A stretch of DNA of 64,000 nt from Stomoxys calcitrans (GCF_963082655.1 NC_081552.1:123046458-123110457); one strand, 5' to 3'. Shown: positions 33,590 to 46,420, counted from the stretch's first letter. Numbers and translations are program-made. The notes: generated by a model not told the origin, from the letters alone.

Positions 33590-34990
33590 TTACTTTATAT
33601 GGAACAAAGTTATTACTCCCAAATATCTTTATTTGAGCCCCATATTGCGATAGTAAGTATATAATTATTGTTTGTGGGGTGTTTTATGGAAGGGGTAGAC
33701 CGTCAATACCTTTCATTTGAGCCCCACATTGACGTGGTTTTTAAATATGCCCATTTTAATGGTGTTTTGGTGTGGTCCCCCAAACATTTTGCCTGAAAAT
33801 ATATCAGCATCGTGCTCTACTCTCTACGCAAAAGTCACCAAATATGTCCGGTTCATGGTATAGGCCCTTAAAACTATCAATATCGATGTCCACTCCCTTT
33901 AAGACCCAAAATTGTCATGGTGAGAAAATATGTTATATTTCGTCGTTGTTATGGGGGTTGGACGTCCCTAGGCAGTTTGTCCCAAATGTTGATATCAGAT
34001 TCGTGGTCTAATCCCGAATACCTTTCATTTGTGCTCCATATTTCCATAGTCAGCAAACCTGACCGGTTTCAGGGGTGTTTTGGGAGCTGGGGCGGCCGTT
34101 CAGTGACTTGACCCCGAAAATATATATCAGATTCGGGTTCTACTCTAAAATACTTCTTATTACAGTCCCATATTGAAATGGTCAGCAAATACGTCCTATG
34201 TGGGTGGTGTTATAGGGGTGGGTGGCCCCACACACATTTTTTTCCGAATATTGATTTCAGATTCGTGCTTTTCTTCCAAAGACCTTTCATTTGAGCCCCA
34301 TATTGCTATTGTGTACATTTGTATTCTTTGGGGGTTGTTTTTGGAAAGGGTCACTTGGTCCCACATTTGGATATCAGATTCGTATTCTACCCTTCAATAC
34401 CTTTTATTTGAGCCCCATATTGCTATGATCAGGTAATGAGCCCTGTTTGGGGGGGTGTTTTGCGGAAAGGGTGCACCCCCAGAAACTTGGTCCCACATTT
34501 GGATACCAAATTCATATTTTATTCGCAAATAGCTCTCATTTTAGTCCCATATTGCCAAGGTCGGTAAATATGTCCGATTAAGGGGCGTTTTTAGGGTTTG
34601 GGTGGTCCGCCAAACACTAAGTCCCATAATTGGATATCGTATACTTTTCTACTCTTAAATACCTTTCATTTGAGTCCCATATTGTCATGATTGGTGTATA
34701 TATATATATTTGGTAGGTTTTTAGGGTGGGGCGGCCCCCCTAGTTACACCATCCGAAATTTGGATATCAAATTTTTATTTTTAGGTCACTATAAGAAGGC
34801 ACACAAAAATTCGTTTAAATCGCTCCACCCATCACCGAAATCTGGCGTTTCTGAAAATTAGGGTAAGGGGGAGGGTCCACCCCCCCCTTCAGTCATCAAA
34901 AAATATAGTACCCTATTTTCACTTTCAAAAAAATCGGTGCAGCCGTTTTAGAGTCTATGAAGAACATACATACAAACAAACAAACACAAA
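33590..34990. repeat. Repeat C array
   Basis: Units of about 117-132 bp by the spacing of GAGCCCCATATTG-like motifs (34293, 34410, 34542, 34672). It ends GTGCAGCCGTTTTAGAGTC..ACATACAAACAAACAAAC, the reverse of the 12780 start. HINE-A begins immediately after. Confidence 0.65.
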
Positions 34991-34994
34991 TTGA

Positions 34995-36300
34995 TTTTTA
35001 TACCCTCCACCATAGGATGGGGGTATACTAATTTCGTCATTCTGTTTGTAGCTACTCGAACTATTCGTCTGAGACCCCGTAAAGTATATATATTCTTGAT
35101 CGTCGCGACATTTTATGTCGATCTAGCCATGTCCGTCCGCCTGTCCGTCCGTCTGTCTGTCGAAAGCACGCTAACTTCCGAAGGAGTAAAGCTAGCCGCT
35201 TGAAATTTTGCACAAATACTTTTTTATAGTGTAGGTCGGATTGCATTGTAAATGGACCATATCGGTCCATGTTTTGATATAGCTGCCATATACACCGATC
35301 TTAGGTCTTGACTTCTTGTGCCTCTAGAGAACGCAATTTTCATCCGATTGGAATTAAATTCTACACGACGTGTTTTGTTATGATATCCAACATCTGTGCC
35401 AAGTATGGTTCAAATCGGTCCATAACCTGATATAGGTGCCATATAAACCGATCTTGGGTCTTAACTTCTTGAGCCTGTAGAGTGCGCAATTCTCATCCGA
35501 TTGGAATGAAATTTTGCACGACGTGTTTTGTTATGATATCCAACAACCGTGCCAAGTATGGTTCAAATCGGTTCATAACCTGATATAGATCTCATATAAA
35601 CCGATCTTGGGTCTTGACTTCTTGAGCCTCCAGAGGGCGCAATTCTTATCTGATTTGAATGAATTTTTGCACGAAGTATTTTGTTATAATATCGAACAAC
35701 TGTGCCAAGCGTGGTTCAAATCGGTCCATATAAACAGATCTGGGGACTTGATTTCTTGAGCTTCTAGAGGGCGCATTTCCTATACGATTTGGTTGAAATT
35801 TTGCATGATGTATTTTTTTCTTACTTTCAACAACTGTGTCAAATAAGGTTTAAATCGGTTCATAACCTGATATAGCTGCCATATAAACCGATCTGGGATC
35901 TTGACTTCTTGAGCCTCTAGAGGTCGCAATTATTATCCGATTCGCCTGAAATTTTGTACGACGAATCCTCTCATGACCATCAACGTACGTGTTTATTATG
36001 GTCTGAATCGGTCTATAACCCGATACAGCTCCCATATAAATCGATCTCTCCATTTTACTTCTTGAGCCCCCAAAGGGCGCAATTCTTATTCGAATTGGCT
36101 GACATTTTACACAGGTCTCCAACATAAATTTAGTTGCGGTCCAAACCGGACCATACCTTGATATCGCTCTAATTGCAGAGCAAATCTTTTCTTATATCTT
36201 TTTTTGCCTGAGAAAAGATGCCGGGAAAAGAACTCGGCAAATGTGATCTATGGTGGAGGGTATATAAGATTCGGCGTGGCCGAACTTAGCACGCTTTTAC
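34995..36300 (+). repeat. HINE-A, nearly complete
   Basis: Starts TTTTTATACCCTCCACCATAGG and runs through the GTCCGTC block, internal units and 3' stem to GCACGCTTTTAC. There it stops two to five bases short of the usual end and joins an inverted HINE-A fragment. Confidence 0.85.
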
Positions 36301-36812
36301 TGGCACAGTTGTTGGATATCATAACAAAATACTACGTGCAAAATTTCATTCCAATCGGATAAGAATTGCGCCCTCTAGAGGCTCAAGAAGTCAAGACCCA
36401 AGATCGGTTTATATGGCAGCTATATTAGGTTAAGGACCGATTTGAATCATACTTGGCACAGTTGTTGGATATCATAACAAAACACGTTGTGCAAAATTTC
36501 AAGTCAGGACCCTAGATCGGTTTATATTGCAGCTATATCAAAACATGGACCGATATGGCCCATTTACAATACCAACCGACGTACATTAATAAGAAGTATT
36601 TGTGAAAATTTTCAAGCGGCTAGCTTTACTCCTTCGGAAGTTAGCGTGCTTTCGACAGACGGACGGACGGACGGACATGGCTAGATCGACATAAAATGTC
36701 GCGACGATCAAGAATATATTCACTTTATGGGGTCTCAGGCGAATATTTCGAGTAGTTACAAACAGAATGACGAAATTAGTATGCCCCCATCCTATGGTGG
36801 AGGGTATAAAAA
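36301..36812 (-). repeat. HINE-A, 5' half only
   Basis: Reverse-orientation units followed by the GACGGACGGAC block and ATGGTGGAGGGTATAAAAA. Its internal break coincides exactly with the end of the previous copy. Confidence 0.8.
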
Positions 36813-37189
36813 GGACTACGTACACCAGGTGGTGTAGGGAATTATATAGCGGCTCCGCTAGACTTTTGCCTTTCTTAACTGGTTTTCTATTATTAGCTCA
36901 GCGTAAAAATTATCAAAACTTCTGTCTTTGCGAAATTGTTATCAAAATTTTGTCATGTATGAGAAAATAGCTAAATTTTGTCTTTAGAGTAAATGTTTAA
37001 GAAATTTTAAATTGTGGTCGGCTAGTTGAAGATTTGCTCAACGAATCATAAAATGGCATTCAATGTTTTGCTGGTTGAGAGTATATGATGCGCGCGTGCA
37101 ATTCACTTCATGTCTATCGTGTGCACTCATTTTAAAGTGGCTTGCTGCTATTCTCTGAAGTGAATTGAGTATGAAATCTAGTGTAAAGA
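36813..37189. other. Stretch without a gene; 12-bp inverted repeat
   Basis: CAATTCACTTCA (37099-37110) and TGAAGTGAATTG (37156-37167) are a perfect inverted pair 45 bases apart. Nothing else recognised. Confidence 0.5.
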
Positions 37190-37640
37190 AAATTTTAATT
37201 TTGGCCACCACTCATTCACACCTATAACGAATGCTTTAGAAAAAAACCACAATAATTAGTTGTGTTAGAATAAATAGTGCGAGAGAAAGAGTATCACTAC
37301 ATAGGTGATCGTGTTGTGATGGTGTGATGTGTGTGGCACTACTTGGCATGTAGGTAAGCCAATTCCTTAAGGCTCGGCTTTGGCGAGACAGGCATTTCCA
37401 TGTTGTCGATTTTATATGTTTTGTGAGCCGGCACAACAAGACAAACAATTTTATAACTACAGGTCATATGCAGTATGTGGGTTTTATAAAGGCGAATTTG
37501 TGGTACATTTAACGGCCAGAAGGCTGAATGGATTTGAATGAAATTGGCATCAATCAAATGATATTTTTCCAGAGATATGCAGAATATATATAAAAATTGG
37601 TTTTCCGACTTGGTATTCTTTTGCATGGAGGTCAATCAGT
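37190..37640 (-). repeat. Repeat F copy 3 (inverted)
   Basis: Shares, in reverse, GCATATCTCTGGAAAAATATC, GATTGATGCCAATTTCATT and TGTACCACAAATTCG with 10440-10570 and 10880-11050. Confidence 0.6.
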
Positions 37641-38224
37641 AGCTTAAACTGCGGCTGCGAACAATGTAGTTTGCTGTTTAATATTTTGGCAACGGTTAAA
37701 TACAACTTTGGCAACGGACTTATTTATTGAAATAAACATTAATACGAGTCAAAGTAACTAATTGTGTGCCCACGCTATGCACTTAATGAATGAAATAGTT
37801 GACGGAATGTTAAAACAAGTAAATAAAAGTGCATATGGTTTGAGGATAAAAACCAATACATTTTTGTGTTTCTATGTTCGTTATAACAGAGATTTAATTT
37901 TAATATTCAGATAGTTTAAAATGATCATGTGATGAAAATAGTGCACTTTATATTTCAATATCAGAAGAGGGTTATGTGAGGGATTGCCCTGCCACTGAAC
38001 AACTAGAATGGAAGGCAGAACAAATCTGACATTACAATATGACGTCGAGTGTTTGGGGGTCATCCGTTTTCCTTAAACCAACTATCATGAGTGTGAACCC
38101 TACAAATAGAGTATGAACCTATGAACCTACATTTGAAATATAGATTCAACTTTCAGAGTATTACCCAAAATACCGCAGAGTTGGGCCAAAAATTGGACGC
38201 GCTAATAGTCCAATAGGGTCTTAA
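37641..38224. other. Stretch without a recognisable gene
   Basis: No domain or repeat match seen. Confidence 0.4.
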
Positions 38225-38492
38225 AAATTTAGAACTCCCTCAACCTACGCTGATCTACATTCATAAAAAGTATTTGTGCAAATTTTGTGTGTGCCTAGCT
38301 TTACTCCTTCGAAAGTTAGCTCCCTTTCTACAGACACACGGACAGACGAACGGACATGGCTATATCGACTTAGAATGTGATGACGATCAAGAATATACAT
38401 ACTTTATGGGGTCTTAGACACATATTTCGAGGTGTTGCAAACGGAAGGACAAAATTAGTTTTTCCCCCCATCGTATGTGGAGGGTATACAAA
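38225..38492 (-). repeat. HINE-A 5' end fragment, diverged
   Basis: Contains CACACGGACAGACGAACGGACATGGC, GATCAAGAATATACATACTTT and TGTGGAGGGTATACAAAA. More diverged than other copies. Confidence 0.7.
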
Positions 38493-38913
38493 ATTAAAAA
38501 TAAATACCAAAATCATAAAAAGAATAAAAATTTTTTTTTCGTTTTCATTTTTTTTTCTGGATTATTGATTTCTGATATTTCAGTGGTTAATGATATGTGC
38601 TTGCCTTGTTTTTAATGGGTGGTAACCCAAATACCCCATCTTATCGATTAATTTACTTCGTCGTTTCCAATGTTATAGTACAGAGCTATAAATTATAATT
38701 TGTTTATATTATTAGTCATTTATAGCTTATGTTCTATTTTTTTACTCTTCCAATTTTAGATGAAGTCGCAGCAACACGTATTTACAATTCCGTTTGGATT
38801 GTGATTTTTTAATAAAACCTGGTTGGAAACATCAAAGGATATGGAGAAGAACCGGAAGTCACACCAACACATATTTACAATTCGATTGGGATTGTGAAAT
38901 AAAAACTGTGTTA

Positions 38914-39334
38914 ACGCTCTATTACACGACATGTAGTTGTCTTATGACATGCCAAATTAAGCACATGTGGAGATTTACATGTCGTGTGGTACAAACGAAA
39001 CTAGCACACGAAAATCACTTTTCAAATTAACACATGTAATTATTTTCGATTAGAGAGTGCTCTATTCCTTCTGACAAAAACATAAAGAAATCAGCTGTTT
39101 TTGTTGTCAGTCGAATGAAAGCAACCCCAAATTAAATTTTTTTCACAAATTTATGATTTAACCAGCATTTTCACAACTTTAACAATTTTTATGCATAAAA
39201 AACAGCTTTTGCTCAAAATTTTAGGTTATGCCATGCGAAATTGACATACATGTGAGATAGCAAAAGTAATGAGTCGTATGTAAATTCAAAAAGTGACAAG
39301 TTAAAAGACATCTACATGCCGTGTAATAGCGCCT
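38914..39334. mobile_element. PIF/Harbinger-like MITE, 421 bp
   Basis: The terminal inverted repeats are about 30 bp with four mismatches (ACGCTCTATTACACGACATG at the left, AGGCGCTATTACACGGCATG on the reverse of the right). They are flanked by a TTA duplication (38911-38913 and 39335-39337), the size and sequence typical of PIF/Harbinger. No transposase. Confidence 0.7.
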
Positions 39335-39496
39335 TTAGTAATATCTAAGCACATGGAGAAAAACCCGAAGAAAGCTGTTATTCCATACGTAACATACATC
39401 GGAAACCCTTAGTATAACTTACCCAGGTTCCCCTTTTGATTTCTACTAAATTAAAACATTATGTTAATATTGTAATTTCAGATTATATCCGGATTT

Positions 39497-39680
39497 TTAT
39501 ACCCACCACCGAAGGATGTGTTTTACTCATTTTGTCACTCCGTTTGCAATACATCGAAGTATCCATTTCCGATCCTATAAAGTATATATGTATATTTTTG
39601 ATCGTCGTAAAAACTAAGACCATCTAACCATGTTCGTCCGTCTGTCTGTTAAAATCACGCAACATTATTTAAGTGCGGAT
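39497..39680 (+). repeat. HINE-B 5' end fragment
   Basis: TTTTTATACCCACCACCGAAGG, CCTATAAAGTATATATG, CATGTTCGTCCGTCTGTCTG; stops after the start of the element. Confidence 0.75.
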
Positions 39681-39727
39681 TTTAATCCGCCCCATGACAT
39701 ACACCTAAGCCAGTAATCGGTTTGTTG

Positions 39728-42700
39728 GGCGCTCTAAATATTAAAAAAGTAGCTTCGAAGAAGAAAATCTAAATTAGGAATTCCATGCTACTTACAAAAT
39801 CCTGAATTGTTTTCAATACCACTCCCCTAAGTTGGTTCATGTCTGGTATTGTGTATTCACCTAAGTGCCTGTATCTGTTAGACTCGAAAGCCGGCCAATG
39901 TCATAGGAAATGCTCTAACGTCTCATCATCCTCCTCACATGCCCTACAGATGCTATCACTTGCCGCAACCATTTTACATAAGTGAGCTCGTAGTCCTATG
40001 TGTCCCGTTAAGATATCAATAGCTACACTGATCTCCTTCTTACTTCCTTTCAGTAATAACCTCGTCTTTTCACGATATGGATCACCCCGTAGGATTTTCG
40101 CCGTCCTACCGACCGTTTCGCTGTTCCACAGGATTGCATGCGCATTCGTCGCCCACTCCCTTAACTCGGACTGCTTCGACCCGAAGGGCTTTGGGTTAAC
40201 CAAGTTTATTGACGGCAGTCCTCTTGCCTTCACCGCCAAATCGTCTGCTCTTTCATTTCCCCTTACTCCGTTATGGCCCGACACCCAAACGATGCGGATT
40301 TTGCCATCCTCAGAGAAGGCGTTAATCTCCTTCTTACACTGCAACACTGTTCGTGACCTTACCGTCCTGGTTGTTGTTGCCTTTTTGGCAATTTTACTGT
40401 CCGCAAAGATATTCACACTCGACGTCCAAAGTATTTGACCTTGTCAGATACCGAAATCGTCTTATTGAGGAAACGTGGTGCGTTAAATTGGCCCACCTTC
40501 GTCTTCCTCGTGAACAGGTATATTTCAATCTTCTCTGGGTTACCATTGAGACCTCTGGGTCTAGTCCAGTCATGTGTCATATGCAAGACCCTTTCGGTCC
40601 TTCTGCATAGATCCTTGGTTGGATTCTTACCCCAAAGGAGAATTATAACATCGTCTGCGTAGCAGACGGGTTCAAATTCCGCCTCAGTCAGCATCCGTTA
40701 TTGACCATTTATGGTGGTTACCGATATAAGTATCGATTATATACCCCCTACGGTGTGCCTTGTGTCACTTTCACCCTTATATTTATCTCATGGTACACAC
40801 AATTTGTCCACTTGTTCCCTAGCATATGTTTTACCCAAATTCTAAGGACCGGTTCCACCCCATACTGGTCTAAGGATTGGATCAGTGTGTCGGTCCGCAC
40901 ATTGTTAAAAGCCCCCTCGATGTCAATGCATACCGCCAGTTTGTACGTTTTGGCATCTAATATTTTTATACCCTCCACCATAAGATGGGGGTATACTAAT
41001 TTCGTCATTATGTTTGTAACTCCTCGAAATATTCATCTAAGACCCCATAAAGTATATATATTCTTGATAGTCATGACATTTTAAGTCGAACTTGCCATGT
41101 CCGTCCGTCCGTCTGTCAGTCGAAAGCACGCTAACTTTCGAAGGAATACAGCTAGCCGCTTGAAATTTTGCACAAATACTTCTTATTAGTGTAGGTCGGT
41201 TGGAATTGTAAATGGGCTATATCGGTCCACGTTTTGATATAGCTGCCATATAAACCGATCTTGGGTCTTGACTTCTTGAGGCGCTAGAGGGCACAATTCT
41301 TATCCGATTAGCTGAAATTTTGCATGAGTTGTTTTGTTATGACTTCCAACAACTGTGCTAAGAATAGTTCAAATCGATCCATAACCTGATATAGCTGCCA
41401 TATAAACCGATCTGGGATCTTGACTTCTTGAGCCTCTAGAGGTCGCAAGTATTATCTGATTTGGCTGAACTTTTGTACGACGACTTCTCCCATGACCTTT
41501 AACATACGTGTCGAATATGGTATGAATCGGTTTATAGCCTAATACAGCTCCCCTATAAACCGATCTCCCTATTTTACTTCTGCAGCCCCTAAAGTGCACA
41601 ATTCTTACTAGATTTGGCCGAAATTTTACACAATGACTTCTACTATGGTCTCCAATATTCAGTTCAATTATGGTCCGAAATATTGTTCCAATAACATAAC
41701 AATTATTTTCTTTTATCCTTTGTTTGCCAAAAAGAGATACCGTGGCAAGAGCTCGACAAATGCGATCCATGGTGGAGGGTAAATAAGATTCGGCCCGGCC
41801 GAACTTAGCACGCTTTTACTTGTTCCATTTTATGCACAACCTCGTGCAGGGCAGTCTCCACCGACCTTCCCTTGACATAGGCATGTTGTTTGTATTTGAG
41901 CAGTTCGCTGGATGTCCTATTCCTTATCATGGTGTTAACAACACGTTCCATGTTTTTGGGTAGAAAAGTCGTAAGGCTTATAGGTCAGTAGGCCCTTGGT
42001 GTCGCATAACTTGCCTTGCCGGGCTTGGGTATAAAGATCACCCTCCTGCCAGGCTTTCGGAGTATATGCAAGTACAAAGCACGCTGTGAAAATATTGGGC
42101 AAGTGGGGCACCAGATATTCTGCCTCCTTCTGTAGTAACGCTGGAAATATTTCATCAGGTCCGGATGACTTAAATAGTTTGAAGCTCCTCAAGGATTCCT
42201 TCACTATAAATTCCGTAATTATGAATTTTCAAGCAACCTCGTTATTCCAAGTATTCGGTGCCACCGCAAGACCCGTAGTAACTTGTGGAAAATGGGTTTT
42301 CATCAAAAGCCTCAACAAGTCCTCTGTTGTCTCTGCGCTCATTTCCATGACGTCTACTAAAGTTTCAGTTTGGACATGGGTATTTGAGAGAAAATTTTTT
42401 AACTTGGCGGCATCATTAATGCTGTCGACCTGTTTGCAGAAAAGCCTCCGGGAGGCACGTTTTGCCGTTTTGCGAATCACCCCGATTATCCATGGTTTTT
42501 CTTGGGCTGATTTCCTTTCCTATCTTCGAAGGACCCCACCAGTGCAGTCGTAATCCTGTTGACATTTTCGTGAATGTCCTCTAAGTTTGGACAATCTAAA
42601 TTCTCTTGCCCATTTTTTCTTCTGAGTAGCCTTCCGAATTTTTTCGAGTTGGTTTAAACTTATTCCGAAAGTTTATCGGATTCGGCTCTTGCCGTTCTAT

Positions 42701-42960
42701 TCTAAACCTAATGTAGCGATGGTCAGAGAAAGAGTTTTCCATGGGGACCCTCCAATCCCACTGGGGAAAATATATAATTAAAATTTTTTATGAAAAATAA
42801 CGCAGGTCTTCGGCCGAGTACCAGTGTTAGTCCGGTCCAGAAACTTTGTTTCGGGTCGTCCTTGGCTCCTGGATTAAGGCAATATGAATCTTGTCCTTGC
42901 TGGTTTTCTCCATCAGAGCGTGTGTAGCAGTCTCGCTCCGGTGGAGGTTTATCTTATTAC
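39728..42960 (-). pseudogene. LINE-B ORF2 (endonuclease, RT, RNase H), split by a HINE and decayed
   Basis: On the minus strand: the endonuclease start INLHRSETATHALMEK..IALIQEP near 42850-42960, then a deletion of most of the nuclease, resuming at SDHRYIRF near 42720; RT with FKSSGPDEIFPALLQ (42150), YVKGRSVETALHEVVHKM (41870), then after the HINE insertion VCIDIEGAFNNVRTD (40920) and CYADDVIILLWG (about 40640); RNase H remnant with IVWVSGHNGVRGNERADDLA at about 40270; C-terminal block DPYREKTRLLLKGSKK and CRACEEDDETLEHFL ending at 39901. Several stops and frame changes. The 171-codon stretch 39901-40416 is the best preserved. RNase H in ORF2 suits the I/LOA group. Confidence 0.85.
40964..41825 (+). 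repeat. HINE-A inserted in LINE-B RT
   Basis: Starts TTTTTATACCCTCCACCATAAG and ends GCACGCTTTTACTTGTT. RT coding to its right (…VVHKME) and left (ILDAKTYKLAV…) rejoin across it, showing the insertion point within a run of T. Confidence 0.9.
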
Positions 42961-44610
42961 CTCAATCATTGGTCCTCCAGTAAATGGGCATCTTGGGAGT
43001 AGCTCTATGTTCTTAAAGCTGCATTGACTTTCCTGTCACTGCACTGCCTGATGTCATCGCAGTAGGTTCTTTGCCTATCCTAGATTTCCGAATCTTTATA
43101 AAGTCGGTAATGGTTCCATCGTCGGGTCCCTGTACGTAAGGCTGTATTGAGTTTCTATCCCCTGTACTGCCTTATGTTTCAATACTAGGATCTTTGCCTA
43201 TCTTAGTCTTATAAATCTTAAATAAATTGGCTTCTTGGGATTAGATGATGGAATCATCGATGGCTCCCTGTTCGTTTGGTTGCATTGAGACTCTTGTCGT
43301 TGCGCTTCCAAGTCTTCCGAATCTTGAAGTCGGTGATTGTTCCGTCGTCTGGTCCCTGTTTGCTAGGCGGTGTTAGGTCTCTCGCCAGTCCACTGCTTGA
43401 TATTTTAGTATAAGGATCTTTGCATATCCTAGACTTTTCAATATTGAGAGAGACGGTGATTGTCTTGTCGTCAGCCCCCTGTCGGTATTGAGTCACCTGC
43501 CATTGCACAGCCTAATGTCTCAATATGAGGATTTCTGCCTAACCTAGTATTCTCACTCTTGAAAAAGACAGCTTTGCTCCCGTAATGCGCCACACCTTTA
43601 GTCTTAGCCAATCTCATCACGGAGACTTGGTCAATGCCAACCACAAGGAGAGTTCCTTCCTCCTTCTCCTCCCTGTGAAAGACCACCCACTTCTTTGCGA
43701 CAAAACTTGGTTTTGCTTGCCCAAGGATCGCAACATGCGTTCCGTCGCAAATTTACTGTCCCATCCCTTGATGAAGACCCTCGCCTTTGAGAGCTGGGGG
43801 ACGTCCATCTTTCGCTCCAGGTCGAGCTTTGCGCCCTACCAGAGACGTGTATACCTCTGACGTGCTGTTTGCCGGTATCAATACATTCCGCCGACGCAAA
43901 ACGCAGGGTAAAGGTGTCCCCTCTATACTCGCAGCTCATCATTTGTATGGGTGGACCCTCAACAGAGTTCCACACATGTTCCAAGAATCGCTCGCTTACC
44001 AGATCCTCCACTTGGGACCGCTCCTACCGGATGCACTGCCAGTATTAATGACTGCATAAGTCAGCTCATCTCTGTTGTGCTTCCTTGCCACTCTGGCGTA
44101 AAAGGGCTGCTCCTTACCATTCTCAGCGACCATCTTCCCCTTCCGTGATGGCTGTGGTATCCTTTTGGAAGTCACAGTCCTCCATGAAGACTCAGGGGCC
44201 GTGCGCGCTTCCTTCGTTCCTGTTCCGACTTTGTCTACCTCCGCAGGACACAGTCTGGAGTCTCCATTGCGGGATGGCTGGCTTGGTCTTCCCAGAGTAC
44301 TTGAAAGCGGGGAGCTCTTTTTCTTCTCTCAACATTTTAGCAGCATTATGCCCTTGGGGAGATCTAATTCTCTTTCCAGCTTCCAGCAAAGCCATCGCTC
44401 ACTTCTGCCGTTGTCCTCATACTTCGATTCGACTGCAATAACAGTTTCATTGACACTGTCGCTGTCTGAATCCGAGTCGGAAGCACCACCTTTACTTAAA
44501 GGCTCGGGACGAACTGTGCATCGGTCTGGTTTATCGGTCTCTTCCTCATTAATAAATCTGACGACTAGTTGTTCTCGACTATAGGTGCCAAGGATGAAAA
44601 AGCACATGCA
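42961..44610 (-). pseudogene. LINE-B ORF1 (Gag-like, DUF4780-type) with tandem repeats, decayed
   Basis: Read on the minus strand from about 44607. An acidic stretch ASDSDSDSDSVNETV (about 44470-44510) comes first. A DUF4780-like ORF1 domain follows in broken frames (ARVFIKGWDSKF at 43770, GTLLVVGIDQVSVMRLAKTK at 43640, GVAHYGSKAVFF at 43580). Then come at least four repeats of a module with NEQGxDDxTIT and IGKDPxIxTxGxAxxG (42990-43510). ORF2 follows directly. The same module array precedes ORF2 in the copy at 50461-51240, so it is part of the family. Not functional here. Confidence 0.7.
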
Positions 44611-44649
44611 ACGATCCGATCTGTCACGACCGCAGCTGTTGGGTCTTTG

Positions 44650-45109
44650 GAGTCCATTTCTGCCGATTTAAGGTCTTAGGCCCATTAAAGCCACATTTAT
44701 TATCCGATTTCGCTATCCGAAATTGGGGACAGTAAGTAGTGTTGGGCCTGTAGACATCCTTATTCAATGCGACCCAGAGCGGTCCACATTCGGTTATAGC
44801 TGCCATATAGACCAATATGCATAAAAGGTGCATTTATTAACAGATTTTGCTGAAACTAAGCACAATGAGTTGCATTAGCCCCCTTGACATTCATACTGTC
44901 TATGGTAAAGATCGGTCTATATTTTAATATATGAATTCGCTGAAATTCGGCACAGCGAAATGTGTTAGGCCCCTCGACATCCCAGTTTAATACGGCCCAG
45001 ATTGGTGTATATTTGGATATAGCAGGCACATACATATAATGATCTCCCGATTCTTCTTAGACCCATAGAAGGTGAATTTATTAATGGATGTTATATATAT
45101 ATATATATA
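44650..45109 (+). repeat. HINE-B internal units
   Basis: TTTAAGGTCTTAGGCCCATTAAAGCC, GGTTATAGCTGCCATATAGACC and similar units, running into a TA run and then the palindrome. Confidence 0.65.
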
Positions 45110-45188
45110 TACAAACACTGAATTTCTTTTAAACAAGTAAAAAGGGCATTAAGTTCTACCGGCCCAAACGTTGGGTACCCACCACCTT

Positions 45189-45231
<43 letters not shown>

Positions 45232-45244
45232 TATATATATATAA

Positions 45245-45308
<64 letters not shown>

Positions 45309-45387
45309 AAGGTGGTGGGTACCCAACGTTTGGGCCGGTAGAACTTAATGCCCTTTTTACTTGTTTAAAAGAAATTCAGTGTTTGTA
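45110..45387. repeat. Perfect palindrome: 81-bp arms around an (AT)n core
   Basis: The left arm 45110-45190 and right arm 45307-45387 are exact reverse complements. Between them lies 116 bp of nearly pure AT repeat. Each arm carries the 3' end of a HINE-B-like element (AAACAAGTAAAAAGGGC, a GGCCCAAACG part-stem, GGGTACCCACCACC). The whole can fold into a long hairpin. It may be a real tail-to-tail fold-back or an assembly artefact. Confidence 0.9.
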
Positions 45388-45759
45388 CATAAGTTAGTAT
45401 ACAAGTTGAAACATTTCTACTTTAACTTTCATGCTTTTATATCTTTGTAGGTACAAGATTACAACTAAATTACATAGTCCTTCACGTTAATTAATTAATC
45501 AAATTAGTTTAAAATTATTTCTGCAATCTTAGGTGTCGGTAAACAACATGTAAAAAATCAATAGCAACTCTGCAAAATATTACGGACCATATGTACATAT
45601 CATTATTATTCCTCTCATCTGCACTATTGTAAACTTGTTCATTCTATTTCGTCGTCTAACATCATTGGCAAACATCCATTTCGTCAATTGTGTGTGCTAT
45701 GACTTCAACTGAATTCGATTTGAGCTCCACATTTTCCTCAATCCTTCTGTATGTTTGCT
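45388..45759. other. Stretch without a gene
   Basis: AT-rich, nothing recognised. Confidence 0.5.
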
Positions 45760-46420
45760 AAGTGATTTTTTGTGATGGGACTACCATCCTGACGCTTGGT
45801 CTCAATTTTGGATAACAGTTTATTATTCAATCAGTCTTAATGTCCTTATGCCCTTATTATTAAACCGGTCATAAATAAACCGGACATAAATGTCCCATGT
45901 TAAATAGATCGCTTTATAGGTACGCTTGGTATTTTTGTGGGGTATGCCAAATTCGGATGTCAAGTTCGTACTTTGCTTGCAGGTACGTTTTATTTGAGTA
46001 TTATAATGTTTTCATCGGGCTGTATCTCTGGTTTTGGGGGCGGATCCATCGGGTCCTAAAAACTTGATCTCCTAAATGTGGATGGAAAAATTGTACTCTA
46101 CTTGCAAATGCCTTTTATTTGAGTATCATTTTGCCATAATCGTTTTCGGTTGAAGTTTCGCTTACTTGGCCCTCAATTATTACCAAATCCTTCCTTCAAG
46201 GAAGTTGAAATCACGCTACAGTCTGTACAAATATTGATATTGAGCTAAAACCTTGCGCAAATTCTTCATATTTTGCCCATAGACAGGTTAAGTTTGAAGA
46301 TGGGCTTTATCGGACTATATCATGACATAGCCCACATATAGGACTCTCAACATCCTTGTTCAATACGGCACAGATCGGTCCTGATTTGGATATTACTGTC
46401 ATATACACTCATAGACAAAA
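45760..46420. repeat. Repeat C-like units followed by HINE-B-like sequence, diverged
   Basis: GTACGTTTTATTTGAGTATTATAATG, GGTACGCTTGGTA..GGGG and GGTCCTAAAAACTTG are diverged repeat C. From about 46190 GAAATCACGCTACAGTC and CATATATAGGACTCTC resemble HINE-B. Confidence 0.4.

Noticed and set aside
45191..45306. Replication origin or centromeric feature from the AT run
   Set aside because: An (AT)n tract between transposon ends is sufficient explanation; nothing else supports it.
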